DNA of 64,000 nt, from positions 41,451 to 105,450 of the forward strand of contig JBOGCH010000022.1 in assembly GCA_051656645.1 (NCBI GenBank), read 5' to 3'. Shown piece by piece: positions 9,796-18,571 of the stretch (the first letter of the stretch is position 1; every line of letters starts with the position of its first letter). The stretch comes from JBOGCH01 sp051656645. GTDB taxonomy: Bacteria; Bacteroidota; Bacteroidia; Bacteroidales; Marinifilaceae. A program made the position numbers and the translations under genes. Under the pieces are notes generated by a model. The model saw only the letters and a program-made list of their open reading frames with translations. It did not search any database and was not told the DNA's origin.

Positions 9796-10587
9796 TTAAT
9801 CTTCCTTTTTATAAAGCGGAGCATCATACAGCTCTATTTTGTCCGGATCTATAATTCCTTTTACAGAACCTACCAATATCTTTGATTCCACCATCATAGG
9901 AATACGGTTTTCATCCATTGATATCCACACCTTCATTGTCTCCCCACCAACAAAAACATCACCTTTTACAAGTAATGGCGAGAACACATAACAATCATAT
10001 TTCTTTCTATTAATACGTATTGTATCCGTACCCAGATAACGAATGTATAGATTAAATATATCATTATCGAGTAGTATGCGAATTGGTATTTTGTCATCTA
10101 CCTTAAACGAGCCAAAATCTAACGTTCTTGCTTTCCATGCAACAGACAGCATATCAAACGTCTCTGGTTGAAGCTGGATTGTATCCAAACGTTTATACCT
10201 ATCAATTTTGTGTATCGTTGCATGCACCTTATTATTCGGATAATCAAATGTATAATCAAACGTTTTATGATATTTTCCTTCATGCGCTTTACGTATAAAC
10301 TCATAAGGTAAATAATTGTCCGGATTATAATGTGATACCAGCGTATCCCGCACTTTAAAAATCCAATCGCGCGATGGTATTGACTGTCCTGTGGCAAACA
10401 GTTCTACTGCATTAGGGTATTTGGTTGAACGGCTTACTTTGAATTCAACAAATCCCGCTTTTACCCATACCACACCCCAATTATAGTAGCCGGTGTAGTA
10501 TAACTTTTTTATCTCCTTAAGTTCAGGTTGCGCAACTAATGTCCCGGAGGTCATTAGTAGTAAAAAGAGTAACCGCAAATGTCTCAT
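9796..10587 (-). CDS. DUF3108 periplasmic protein
   Basis: This 263-residue protein has a signal peptide ending near LVAQ. The body is a predicted beta-strand-rich fold matching DUF3108: LYYTGYYNWGVVWVKAGFVEF at the start, and later IPIRILLDNDIFNLYIRYLG and VWISMDENRIPMMVESKI in outline. The molecular function of the family is not known. It lies between the Ig-like lipoprotein and DUF4837 genes in the same orientation, probably in one operon. Confidence 0.8.
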   Translation of the reverse strand: MRHLRLLFLLLMTSGTLVAQPELKEIKKLYYTGYYNWGVVWVKAGFVEFKVSRSTKYPNAVELFATGQSIPSRDWIFKVRDTLVSHYNPDNYLPYEFIRKAHEGKYHKTFDYTFDYPNNKVHATIHKIDRYKRLDTIQLQPETFDMLSVAWKARTLDFGSFKVDDKIPIRILLDNDIFNLYIRYLGTDTIRINRKKYDCYVFSPLLVKGDVFVGGETMKVWISMDENRIPMMVESKILVGSVKGIIDPDKIELYDAPLYKKED

Positions 10588-10664
10588 AAGTCTTCAATTT
10601 CAATTGTTTTAGTGAATTTCCCAATCTCCTTATCTCGCTCTCCGGTACTCTCTTACTTGGGGTT

Positions 10665-12521
10665 TTATTTTGCTCCAGACAAATCTAAATCCTGCTCAAC
10701 GTCAAAATTCTCTTTTATGTTTAATTCTGTCGGAATATAGTATATTGGCTCGGGTTGTATGTGCGATAAATAACGCCCGGTATCCCACTTTTTATTGCCA
10801 TTAAGATCCGAGATTGCACGTAGTTTGTATTTTCCGGCTTGTAAATACTCAAATACTACTTTCTCGTCCTTCGTAATCCATTTTTCCTGAACAACATTAA
10901 ACTTAACTTTCCCGTTATCCGCTTTCGCATTTTCGGATTTAAATAACTGAAGCAATGTAGGACCTTCTACTCCCGTCATGTTCATGATGAGCTTCCCGTA
11001 TTCCTTCTCCTCTTTAATTTTAAACGTTTTCTCAAACTTATTGTTGTACTTTCCATAGATGTTATACACTGTGGCTGAGTCTATCTCAATTTTATAGTTC
11101 TTACCAGCTTGCATATTGGCAAACACACTAAACTCCCTGATTTTTAAGGAGTCCGACGTCAACGTATAGTTTAGCGGATTTAGCGTTGAATCTATAACTT
11201 CATACAATTTAATGTTATTTAATCCTTCTGAATCTATCGGTTCTGTAAACGTAAGCTTAATTGGTGCTTTTATATCTAAATTGCCTCCAAGATTACTGTT
11301 GATATTAATAAATTCAATCTTTACCTCTTCCTCTTTATCTTTGTCCTTATCTTTATCTCGTCCTTTTTTCTCTTTCACCACCTTATCTTTAAACAAGAAG
11401 CGCGATGTATCCGAGTGATATACACGTTGGCCTGTAGAGTCCGTACGCAAGTATTTAACAACAGCCTGCAAAGAGTCTATCTTGTACACTAGGGAATCTC
11501 TAATCCAGTAAGTAAGCGTATCATTACCTGCATTACGTTCCACAAGGAAAGTATCCTCGTTATTCGGTGCATTTAAAAACTCAACACTCAATCCATTATC
11601 TTCTGCCGGGACACTAAACGTAAAATCAAGTTTATGCCTATCCTTACGCTCATCATTCGTCATATAGAGTTGTGTAGATTCCTCTTGGAATAATTTTATA
11701 TACAGGTTTGATGGTCCGTAAGCTAAATACTCATGTCTCACAATGGAATCCGAAACTAAAGTGTCGCGTCCCACAATTTTCTCTATGCGGGTAATGGTAT
11801 CAACGCGGGTCATATCAAATACAACAGGATGCACCAAAGAATCTATGTAACCTATCATTTCTCCCTCTGGCACATATTTATAATCACGGTTTTCATCCAT
11901 GATAGCTACAATTTTATAATCCGCTTCGCGCAAATTAGTAGCTTTAAAATACCCACTACTATCTGTTCTTGCAATATAATCCGGTATGGTTGTAATAGGT
12001 AAAGAGTCCGTATTTGTTGTGTACAATAATACATATGCATTAAGAACAGGCAATAAACTTTCGCCATTTACAACCTGTCCACTCAACTCCAATGAGTCAA
12101 TAGTATTTCCCGTAGAAAAAACATAACGATAGAACCCTAACGGATTTCCCTCATTATTATCCACAATAGCATCTGCAAAATCCAAACTGTAGGTTACATT
12201 AGGTCTTAATGTATCTACAAACTCAACTTGCACATACTTACCTTTTAAGCGAACTTTAGGTTTCTTGTTTTGTGGAGGTGAGATAATAAATTTATTATTT
12301 ACATCCTTTAATTGAATAAACTCATCAAAATAGATGTTTACATATTTTTTATCGAAATTAGTACTGTATGATTCGGGCGACTCCTTAATTACCTTAGGTG
12401 GTGTTTCATCTTTTGTTCCCCCCTCTAAATATCCCCTGTTAGCGCAACTATGTAGCGTAAGCGCTATGGCAATGGCCATTACAACAATAGCTAAAGGTGC
12501 GATAAATGTTCTCTGTGTCAT
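10665..12521 (-). CDS. Ig-like domain lipoprotein
   Basis: This 618-residue protein carries a lipoprotein signal with Cys26 in LHSC. An N-terminal bacterial Ig-like domain (SbsA/Big_5 type) begins at about residue 40, with the family pattern P-x-V-I-x-x-SPE and YFDEFIQL. A second Ig-like segment is found at about residues 410-505 (INSNLGGNLDIKAPIKLTFTEPI in outline). A highly charged linker of alternating Lys, Asp and Glu (around residues 385-400) lies between them. The C-terminus has a carboxypeptidase-regulatory-like module (DLNGNKKWDTGRYLSH). This type of protein is common in Bacteroidota envelopes and has no defined role. It is the first gene of the three-gene envelope cluster. Confidence 0.82.
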   Translation of the reverse strand: MTQRTFIAPLAIVVMAIAIALTLHSCANRGYLEGGTKDETPPKVIKESPESYSTNFDKKYVNIYFDEFIQLKDVNNKFIISPPQNKKPKVRLKGKYVQVEFVDTLRPNVTYSLDFADAIVDNNEGNPLGFYRYVFSTGNTIDSLELSGQVVNGESLLPVLNAYVLLYTTNTDSLPITTIPDYIARTDSSGYFKATNLREADYKIVAIMDENRDYKYVPEGEMIGYIDSLVHPVVFDMTRVDTITRIEKIVGRDTLVSDSIVRHEYLAYGPSNLYIKLFQEESTQLYMTNDERKDRHKLDFTFSVPAEDNGLSVEFLNAPNNEDTFLVERNAGNDTLTYWIRDSLVYKIDSLQAVVKYLRTDSTGQRVYHSDTSRFLFKDKVVKEKKGRDKDKDKDKEEEVKIEFININSNLGGNLDIKAPIKLTFTEPIDSEGLNNIKLYEVIDSTLNPLNYTLTSDSLKIREFSVFANMQAGKNYKIEIDSATVYNIYGKYNNKFEKTFKIKEEKEYGKLIMNMTGVEGPTLLQLFKSENAKADNGKVKFNVVQEKWITKDEKVVFEYLQAGKYKLRAISDLNGNKKWDTGRYLSHIQPEPIYYIPTELNIKENFDVEQDLDLSGAK

Positions 12522-12600
12522 TTGATTATTATGTTCAAAAAGTTATCATTTATGAACAAAGATATAAGATTCCCAATAATTTCATATCATTTTCCATATT

Positions 12601-13299
12601 TTATATTGCTTCTGTACGCCCCAACGATGCTAAAGTTATACGCACCTGTTTTGCTTTACACAATGCTGCACAACACGCAATCATGGTACTACCGGACGTA
12701 ATGACATCATCAATCAGCAGTATATGCTCATTATCAGTTATTTTACTATCATCAGCCTCAAAGCATATTCCTGTACCAGAAATCCGTTCGCCCATGGACA
12801 TTGTAGTTTGTGAGGCTCTTGCATCTATACGCCTCATTACGTCTGTACGCACCTCAATACCCAAAACATCAGCAACCCCAGCTGCTATAACCTCTGCTTG
12901 GTTATAGCCACGCTGCAAACGGCGTTTATCATGCATGGCAACAGGGATAATTGCATCCCACGTTACATCATATTGCTGCAAGCAAGTGCCCAGCATATGC
13001 CCCATGTAGTTACCTAACTTAGTTTTACCATTGTATTTAATCTCATAAATTAATCGGTCAAAATTTGAGCCTTTTCTGTACGTAAACAGTGAGTAAACAG
13101 CTTGTGGCAATGGCACCCCATTAAAACGTCCAAAAAAATTGTATTCACGCCAATCCGAGTAGTTACTCAATGGCATTTGTATACGACAATCTGTACATAC
13201 AAACTCCTCACCTCTCGCCATTACCCTATGACAGGCAGCACATAGAGGTGGAAAAAGTAACTCCGTAAAACAGTGCATCTTACTATAAAGTTTATTCAT
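12601..13299 (-). CDS. comF: ComF family phosphoribosyltransferase-like protein
   Basis: This 232-residue protein has an N-terminal zinc-finger-like module with Cys20, Cys23, Cys35 and Cys38. A type I phosphoribosyltransferase fold follows, with the family block RRLQRGYNQAE (126-136) and the PRPP-binding loop LLIDDVITSGST (about 194-205). ComF homologues act in uptake of single-stranded DNA in transformable bacteria, but the family is widespread and its biochemical role is not settled. It is a monocistronic gene on the minus strand, divergent from the TusA-DsrE gene. Confidence 0.88.
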   Translation of the reverse strand: MNKLYSKMHCFTELLFPPLCAACHRVMARGEEFVCTDCRIQMPLSNYSDWREYNFFGRFNGVPLPQAVYSLFTYRKGSNFDRLIYEIKYNGKTKLGNYMGHMLGTCLQQYDVTWDAIIPVAMHDKRRLQRGYNQAEVIAAGVADVLGIEVRTDVMRRIDARASQTTMSMGERISGTGICFEADDSKITDNEHILLIDDVITSGSTMIACCAALCKAKQVRITLASLGRTEAI

Positions 13300-13496
13300 C
13301 GTAACCTTGGTTTTGCTTTATATTCATAACGTCAAAAAACAATACATGTTGACAAATTAAACCCCTAAAAATCCATACACAGCCATCCAATGGCACAACA
13401 TACACTCATCATCCCCAACATATAGCAGCATCTATCCATTTTTACCCATTGTGGTTGTAACATTTACCAGACATTTTGCATTAAACACTGTATACC

Positions 13497-14306
13497 ATGA
13501 ACATGGCTTATAAATACATTAAATACAACAATATGCCTACACTAGGAGAAATGCATTTTGATAATGATGCTACACCAAATCAAAAAAACATACACATAGA
13601 TGCCAAGGGGTCACAATGTCCCGGACCCATATTAGCATTAAAAACCGATTTCCAAAAAGCAGCTATCGGACAAACTGTGACCATTGAGGTTACTGATCCC
13701 GGTTTCCGTAACGATGTAGTTTCTTGGTGCCACGTTACACAGAACGAACTTTTATCGCTAACTGAAAATGAAGGCGTTATTTCGGCACAAATCCTTAAAC
13801 ACACTGAAATTGGAGCTGCCACAGTACCAGAAAAAGTGGACAGTCTCACCATTGTGATGTTTAGTGATGAGTTAGACCGTGGTTTAGCTGCATTTAACAT
13901 TGCACTTGGCGCACTGGCAATGGGCATGCAAGTACAAGTATTTTTTACATTTTGGGGGCTTTCGCTAATAAAAAACCGAGAGGCACATACAGAACACCAT
14001 TCACTCAAGGATAAAGCCATTGAGCACATACTCCCTAAGGATGACAAGGACTTGTCCCTTACACATAAAAACATGTTTGGGTTAGGAAAGAAAATGATGG
14101 AAAGAATAATGAAGGAGAAAAATGTTCCGCCACTTGACTTCATGGTACATTTGGCTAAGTATGACGGTATTAAATTCATTGCCTGCCAAATGTCTATGGA
14201 ACTTATGAATTTAAAGAAGGAAGATTTCATGGAAGGGATTGAAGTGGGAGGCGTAGCTACTATGATTGAGTATGCGCGTAAATCTAGTCTTAATTATTTT
14301 GTTTAA
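13497..14306 (+). CDS. TusA-DsrE fusion protein
   Basis: This 269-residue protein fuses two sulfur-relay modules. Residues about 32-105 form a TusA-like domain with the family CPGP motif (Cys41 the presumed persulfide-carrying residue). Residues about 118-269 form a DsrE/DsrF-like domain of the peroxiredoxin-like type (TIVMFSDELDRGLAAFNIALGA at its start), with a candidate active Cys in FIACQMSMELM. The start is uncertain: ATGs at 13497, 13503 and 13533 are in frame, and the later ones also leave TusA intact. It is followed after 16 bp by a thioredoxin gene, which suggests a persulfide transfer and reduction pair (inference). Confidence 0.85.
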   Translation: MNMAYKYIKYNNMPTLGEMHFDNDATPNQKNIHIDAKGSQCPGPILALKTDFQKAAIGQTVTIEVTDPGFRNDVVSWCHVTQNELLSLTENEGVISAQILKHTEIGAATVPEKVDSLTIVMFSDELDRGLAAFNIALGALAMGMQVQVFFTFWGLSLIKNREAHTEHHSLKDKAIEHILPKDDKDLSLTHKNMFGLGKKMMERIMKEKNVPPLDFMVHLAKYDGIKFIACQMSMELMNLKKEDFMEGIEVGGVATMIEYARKSSLNYFV

Positions 14307-14322
14307 TTATATACATAACAAC

Positions 14323-14673
14323 ATGGTACACAACTTGGACGAAGCATTATTTAAAGAAAAGATCTTTAATTACGACATGGGCGACAAAGCACCACTACTT
14401 ATAAAAAACAACACCATTATAGAGTTTTGGGTAACTTGGTGTCCGCATTGCCAAGCAATGGCCCCACGCTATGAAAAAGTGAGCGGTACTTTAAAACAAG
14501 TGGATTGTTACCGTATTGAACTTGAGCAACATCCTGCATTGGCTGAACTCTTTGGTGTATCGGGATTTCCTACATTTATATTTATAACACCACAAGGAGA
14601 CATGAACAAATGGGTGGGCGAACTCCCCGAAGAGGGCTTAATTGAAATGGCTCAAGATTACTTAAAGATTTAA
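14323..14673 (+). CDS. Thioredoxin family protein (WCPHC)
   Basis: This is a compact 116-residue thioredoxin fold with a WCPHC active site (Cys40/Cys43) and a cis-Pro in GFPTFIF. It has no signal peptide, so it is probably cytoplasmic. I chose the ATG at 14323 because an upstream in-frame alternative at 14266 would overlap the preceding gene and add an unrelated extension. The CPHC dipeptide is typical of DsbA-like or specialised thioredoxins rather than the classical CGPC. It probably works with the TusA-DsrE protein encoded just upstream. Confidence 0.85.
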   Translation: MVHNLDEALFKEKIFNYDMGDKAPLLIKNNTIIEFWVTWCPHCQAMAPRYEKVSGTLKQVDCYRIELEQHPALAELFGVSGFPTFIFITPQGDMNKWVGELPEEGLIEMAQDYLKI

Positions 14674-14794
14674 ATGCAATAACATTCCACACTGTAATTT
14701 TATATTTCATTTTATAGAAAATAGGATGATAGCACACAGAGTGTGCATATAAATTACCCAACACAATCGCAATTTCGTTTCTATTTGAATTCCT

Positions 14795-14840
14795 TATATC
14801 CCTCTTCCTTGTATTGAAAACTACAAAGAAGAGGGATATA
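14795..14840. repeat. 19-bp inverted repeat
   Basis: TATATCCCTCTTCCTTGTA at 14795-14813 faces its near-perfect complement at 14822-14840, with one mismatch and an 8-nt loop. No U-run follows on either strand, so it is a weak candidate for a terminator of the thioredoxin gene. Confidence 0.6.
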
Positions 14841-14870
14841 AAATATTCATTTCCTCTCTTCCCCCTCTTA

Positions 14871-14980
14871 AGGGTTTCGACTAGGTTACGACAGGGTTTC
14901 GACTAGGTTTCGACTACTATTACTCCCACATAGTAGTCGAAACCTTGCCGTAACCTAGTCGAAAGCTAGTCGAAACCCTT
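14871..14980. repeat. Palindrome of tandem 11-bp units (locus B)
   Basis: Left arm: four 11-bp units from 14874 with consensus GTTTCGACTAG, the second being the variant GTTACGACAGG. Right arm: the complementary units from about 14934 to 14976, including the variant CTTGCCGTAAC. The loop is about 17 nt. Outer flanks TTCCTCTC (14851-) and GAGAGGAA (14981-) extend the pairing. The arms differ in where the variant unit sits, so the hairpin has one shifted unit. Confidence 0.9.
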
Positions 14981-15174
14981 GAGAGGAATACTTTCTACAC
15001 CAAACAAATTTGAAATGATAACTATAGGTTAAAATAAAACACGTATACCCTACAGAATGTGGACGATGCCCATAATTCCATTTATAAAGCATGTTTATGT
15101 CGTCTTGTTTTTAATTAATAACAAGATAATGGAATTATAAGAATGTCAATTTTCAGCGTTAGTACAAAGAAACA

Positions 15175-15204
15175 TTGACATAAATCATTGTTACTGTAAT
15201 TTTG
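15175..15204 (+). promoter_or_regulatory. Bacteroidota-type promoter
   Basis: TTG (15175-15177) and TAATTTTG (15197-15204) are spaced by 19 nt, matching the phylum consensus. Transcription from here would begin near 15211, giving either a 5' leader of about 280 nt for the glycosidase or a short RNA ending at the hairpin at 15251-15281. Confidence 0.5.
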
Positions 15205-15250
15205 TTAACTTACATAATTAAACTATAACAAAAAGTTATAGTTTTGTAAA

Positions 15251-15281
15251 ACAGGGCATCTACTTCAGCAGATGTCCTGTT
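15251..15281 (+). terminator. Hairpin in glycosidase leader, possible terminator
   Basis: ACAGGGCATCT pairs with AGATGTCCTGT (one G-U) across an 8-nt loop and is followed by TAAATTTT. A smaller hairpin (AACTATAAC with GTTATAGTT) sits at 15221-15243, just upstream. Confidence 0.5.
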
Positions 15282-15488
15282 AAATTTTGAAGCATATATT
15301 CAACAAAGAGTGTTACTCTATTGGTTTAGCAGTGTCCTTTCTATTTTAGGAGAGACTATATTCACGGGGTAAGCATTAAGTAATTATAAACCCTATGTAC
15401 TTTGGGGTAAGAGAGAGGTACTCACAATCCTTGTTGAACATTGCCACATTACAAAGCGAATTGATGAGAAAATAAATATACACAAATT

Positions 15489-18407
15489 ATGAAGTTAACA
15501 ACATTACACCTATTCCGATTAACATTCGGGCTATTGTTACTTTGTTCTTTTTTGCAACCTGCACACGCACAAAAAGGCAGAGTAGACTACAACATGAATA
15601 CGCAATGGGCATTTTATAGAGGAGATATTGCCAACGGAAAAGACATGCGGGTCAATGACTCCGAGTGGATGCCGGTGGTACTGCCTCACATTATGCAATT
15701 GGAGAAAAAACATTGCGGTGGAGATATTATTTACAATGGGGTTGGCTGGTATCGCAGATACTTTAAATTACCCGTTTCTTTGAAAAACAAACGTATTAGC
15801 GTTCATTTTGAAGGCGTTATGAATGCATGTGAGCTGTTTGTAAACGGGAAGTTAGCTGCAACCAATCATGGTGGATATGTGGGATTTACGACAGATATTA
15901 CAGATAAAGTATTTTTTGGAAACGAGAACAATGTTATTGCCTTACGAGTGTCTGCAGAGTATGATCCATTAACTCCTCCGGGTAAGCCGCAGGACCGCAT
16001 GGATTTTTATTACTATAGCGGTATATACAGAGATGCCACACTTACTGTGACCGATAAGTTGTTTATTACGGACGAACTTGAAGAAAATGAGATTGCGGGA
16101 GGAGGTATATTTGTAACCTATCCGCACGTTTCCAAGCAGCAGGCGCAAGTACATGTGCGTACTCATGTTGGAAATAATGAAAAAAAGATACGTCAAGGCC
16201 GCATTGTACACCGTTTGCTTAATGATAACGGGAAAACGGTTGCCAATAAAAGTGTTGATTTTACAATTAAGGGTGACGAACGTTTGCACGTGGAGTGTAA
16301 TTTGGACGTAAATAAACCACAACTTTGGCATCCCTATACACCGCATTTGTATACATTGATAACTGAGATTACAGACGGAAAACAAGTTATTGACAGCCGC
16401 AAGGATGTTATTGGAATCAGACATATACGGTTTAGTAGAGACAGTGGCTTTTTTATTAATAATGAGCCTCTCTACCTGGTTGGAGCCAACAGACACCAGT
16501 CATTCCCTTATGTTGGGGATGCTACGTCGAACTCTATGCAGGAGCGGGATGTTATAGATATGAAAAGAGGCGGATATAATGCCGTTAGAGCGGCGCATTA
16601 TCCGCAGGATCCCGCATTTTTAGCTGCGTGCGATAAACACGGCTTACTGGTTATTGAATGTATTCCGGGATGGCAATACTATAATAATAATCCGATTTTT
16701 GCTGACAGAATGGAGCAAATTGGTCAAAGAATGATTCGTCGCGACAGAAACAGACCTTCTGTTGTTTTGTGGGAAACAGCCTTAAACGAAATACGCTATC
16801 CGGTAGAAGTTGTGGAACGTATTTTTAATGCCGCTCATGAAGAGTATCCCGGTAATCAGTTTTACACTGCAGGGGATTACTTTGGGCACAAGGAAACCGC
16901 TCCATTTTATGATGTATTTTACAAGCAAGTTGGCGAATTTCCAAAAGACGGAAATGTTATGAGTAACTACTTAGAGGATCAGGTATCCATAAAACCACTC
17001 CTTACCCGCGAGTGGGGCGACGGTGTTGGACGTAAACCCCGCGTAAGTATGGCTGAGAACGAATATGAGCAATTACTACAATGTCAAACACGCTTGGCAC
17101 ATTTAAATGGGAATGGCTACTTTGATTGGTGTATGCTTGATGCTAACCCGCGGATGGGCGGACATTTTATGTGGAGTTACAACGACTATGCGCGCGGCGC
17201 AGAGGACGAGACCATGTACTCGGGTGTGGTGGATGTAAATAGATTTCCAAAGTTTGGATACTATATGATGCAAAGTATGCGCCCGGCACAAATTTCTCAA
17301 AAGAATTTGTACGCGGGTCCTATGGTGTTCATTGCATCGCACAATGCGGATGCTGCGTATCCGTCTGCAAGCAATGAAATTACGGTATTTTCTAATTGCG
17401 ATGAAGTGCGTTTATACAGAAATCAAAAACACATTGGTACGCAATCTAGGGGTGAGGCGAGGGAGTTATATCCACATACGGTGCAAAAAGGTGGAAGTCC
17501 GGCGTTTATATTTGATGCGAAAGCATTTGAAGCAGGCACTTTGTATGCAGAAGGATGGAGTAACGGCAAGCGTGTTGCCAAACATGAAGTAAAAACACCG
17601 GAGAAAGCTGCCAAAATTGAGGTCTACGTACCGGAACATGGAATTCGTCCGCAAGCGGATGGTAGCGATATGGTCCCTGTATATTTTAAAATATGCGACA
17701 AAAACGGTACGCGTATACCAAATGATAACACAGAAATAACCATCTCTGTTAAAGGCGAAGGGAAATTGGTTGGCGACAGTATACAACGCGTTGGTATAAA
17801 TCCCCAACGTGTGGAAGGTGGAATTGGATTTGCATTTGTACGTACAACTGGTACGCATGGGCGCGTAGAGGTAAGCGCTAGCGCCAACGGCTTAGAAAGC
17901 GGAAAAGCTGTATTTTCTACCTATCCAGCAATAGCATATTTTTTACCCGATGGCGATCATGGTGTCTTTGGTGGACATACGGAAGATAATATTGTGGTAC
18001 GTGCGGGAAAATCTGATAAACAATTGTTGGCTCAAGCTCCAATAGCAATTCAGGAAATAACAGCATCTTCACAGCATGCGCAGTATCCTGTAACAAACTT
18101 GACTGATGGAAATGATTTTTCATGGTGGATTGCTGCAGAGAATAGTTTTCCACAAGTAGTTACAGTAGCTCTGGACAAGGTAAAGAAGGTTAAAGGGAGT
18201 AGAATTCGCTTTCAAAAGGACAGTTCCTCTTACAAGCATAAAGTTGAAACGTCGACCGACGGAATAACTTGGCACACGCTCTATGAGCGTGAATGTACGG
18301 GATGGGAATTTGCGCCCATGGAAGTGAATAGAGACATGAAATATTTACGAATTACAATTTTGGCCACAACCGGAAATGCCGGAATGGCACAAGTAACGTT
18401 GTTTTAG
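15489..18407 (+). CDS. Secreted GH2 glycosidase (beta-galactosidase type)
   Basis: This 972-residue protein has a signal peptide ending near AHAQ. Domain order: GH2 sugar-binding domain (about 35-195), immunoglobulin-like domain (200-300), TIM barrel (300-600), C-terminal Ig-like domains of the DUF4982 type, and a discoidin-like (F5/8 type C) domain at about 855-970. The acid/base residue is probably Glu434 in LNEIRYP and the nucleophile Glu508 in TREWGD. The exact substrate cannot be read from sequence; beta-galactosidase, beta-glucuronidase and beta-mannosidase are all GH2. It stands alone with its own terminator and has no neighbouring SusC/SusD, so it is not part of a classical polysaccharide locus here. 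Confidence 0.85.
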   Translation: MKLTTLHLFRLTFGLLLLCSFLQPAHAQKGRVDYNMNTQWAFYRGDIANGKDMRVNDSEWMPVVLPHIMQLEKKHCGGDIIYNGVGWYRRYFKLPVSLKNKRISVHFEGVMNACELFVNGKLAATNHGGYVGFTTDITDKVFFGNENNVIALRVSAEYDPLTPPGKPQDRMDFYYYSGIYRDATLTVTDKLFITDELEENEIAGGGIFVTYPHVSKQQAQVHVRTHVGNNEKKIRQGRIVHRLLNDNGKTVANKSVDFTIKGDERLHVECNLDVNKPQLWHPYTPHLYTLITEITDGKQVIDSRKDVIGIRHIRFSRDSGFFINNEPLYLVGANRHQSFPYVGDATSNSMQERDVIDMKRGGYNAVRAAHYPQDPAFLAACDKHGLLVIECIPGWQYYNNNPIFADRMEQIGQRMIRRDRNRPSVVLWETALNEIRYPVEVVERIFNAAHEEYPGNQFYTAGDYFGHKETAPFYDVFYKQVGEFPKDGNVMSNYLEDQVSIKPLLTREWGDGVGRKPRVSMAENEYEQLLQCQTRLAHLNGNGYFDWCMLDANPRMGGHFMWSYNDYARGAEDETMYSGVVDVNRFPKFGYYMMQSMRPAQISQKNLYAGPMVFIASHNADAAYPSASNEITVFSNCDEVRLYRNQKHIGTQSRGEARELYPHTVQKGGSPAFIFDAKAFEAGTLYAEGWSNGKRVAKHEVKTPEKAAKIEVYVPEHGIRPQADGSDMVPVYFKICDKNGTRIPNDNTEITISVKGEGKLVGDSIQRVGINPQRVEGGIGFAFVRTTGTHGRVEVSASANGLESGKAVFSTYPAIAYFLPDGDHGVFGGHTEDNIVVRAGKSDKQLLAQAPIAIQEITASSQHAQYPVTNLTDGNDFSWWIAAENSFPQVVTVALDKVKKVKGSRIRFQKDSSSYKHKVETSTDGITWHTLYERECTGWEFAPMEVNRDMKYLRITILATTGNAGMAQVTLF

Positions 18408-18436
18408 GCTATACACATAAGTAAAATACGAAATGC

Positions 18437-18483
18437 ATCCTCAATCTTAACAACATATATAAAGTGTTGCTAAGATTGAGGAT
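18437..18483 (+). terminator. Terminator after GH2 gene
   Basis: An 18-bp stem (ATCCTCAATCTTAACAAC against its complement at 18466-18483, one mismatch) with an 11-nt loop, followed by TGTTATT. Confidence 0.7.
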
Positions 18484-18571
18484 TGTTATTACCATGCATG
18501 AGTGTCTTGTATGGACAACTATTTAGCATTGTGTGCGTATACCGAAAGTACAAATAAACAAACATAATGTT

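Larger units (their letters stand above)
14674..15488. other. 815-bp intergenic region rich in secondary structure
   Basis: No coding sequence is evident. In order it holds a 19-bp hairpin (14795-14840), the 11-bp-unit palindrome (14871-14980), a promoter-like pair (15175-15204), and two further hairpins (15221-15243 and 15251-15281). The glycosidase gene follows about 200 bp later. Confidence 0.7.

Noticed and set aside
14266..14322. Upstream start for the thioredoxin gene
   Set aside because: It would overlap the TusA-DsrE gene and add a hydrophobic extension made from that gene's other frame; the ATG at 14323 gives a standard thioredoxin.
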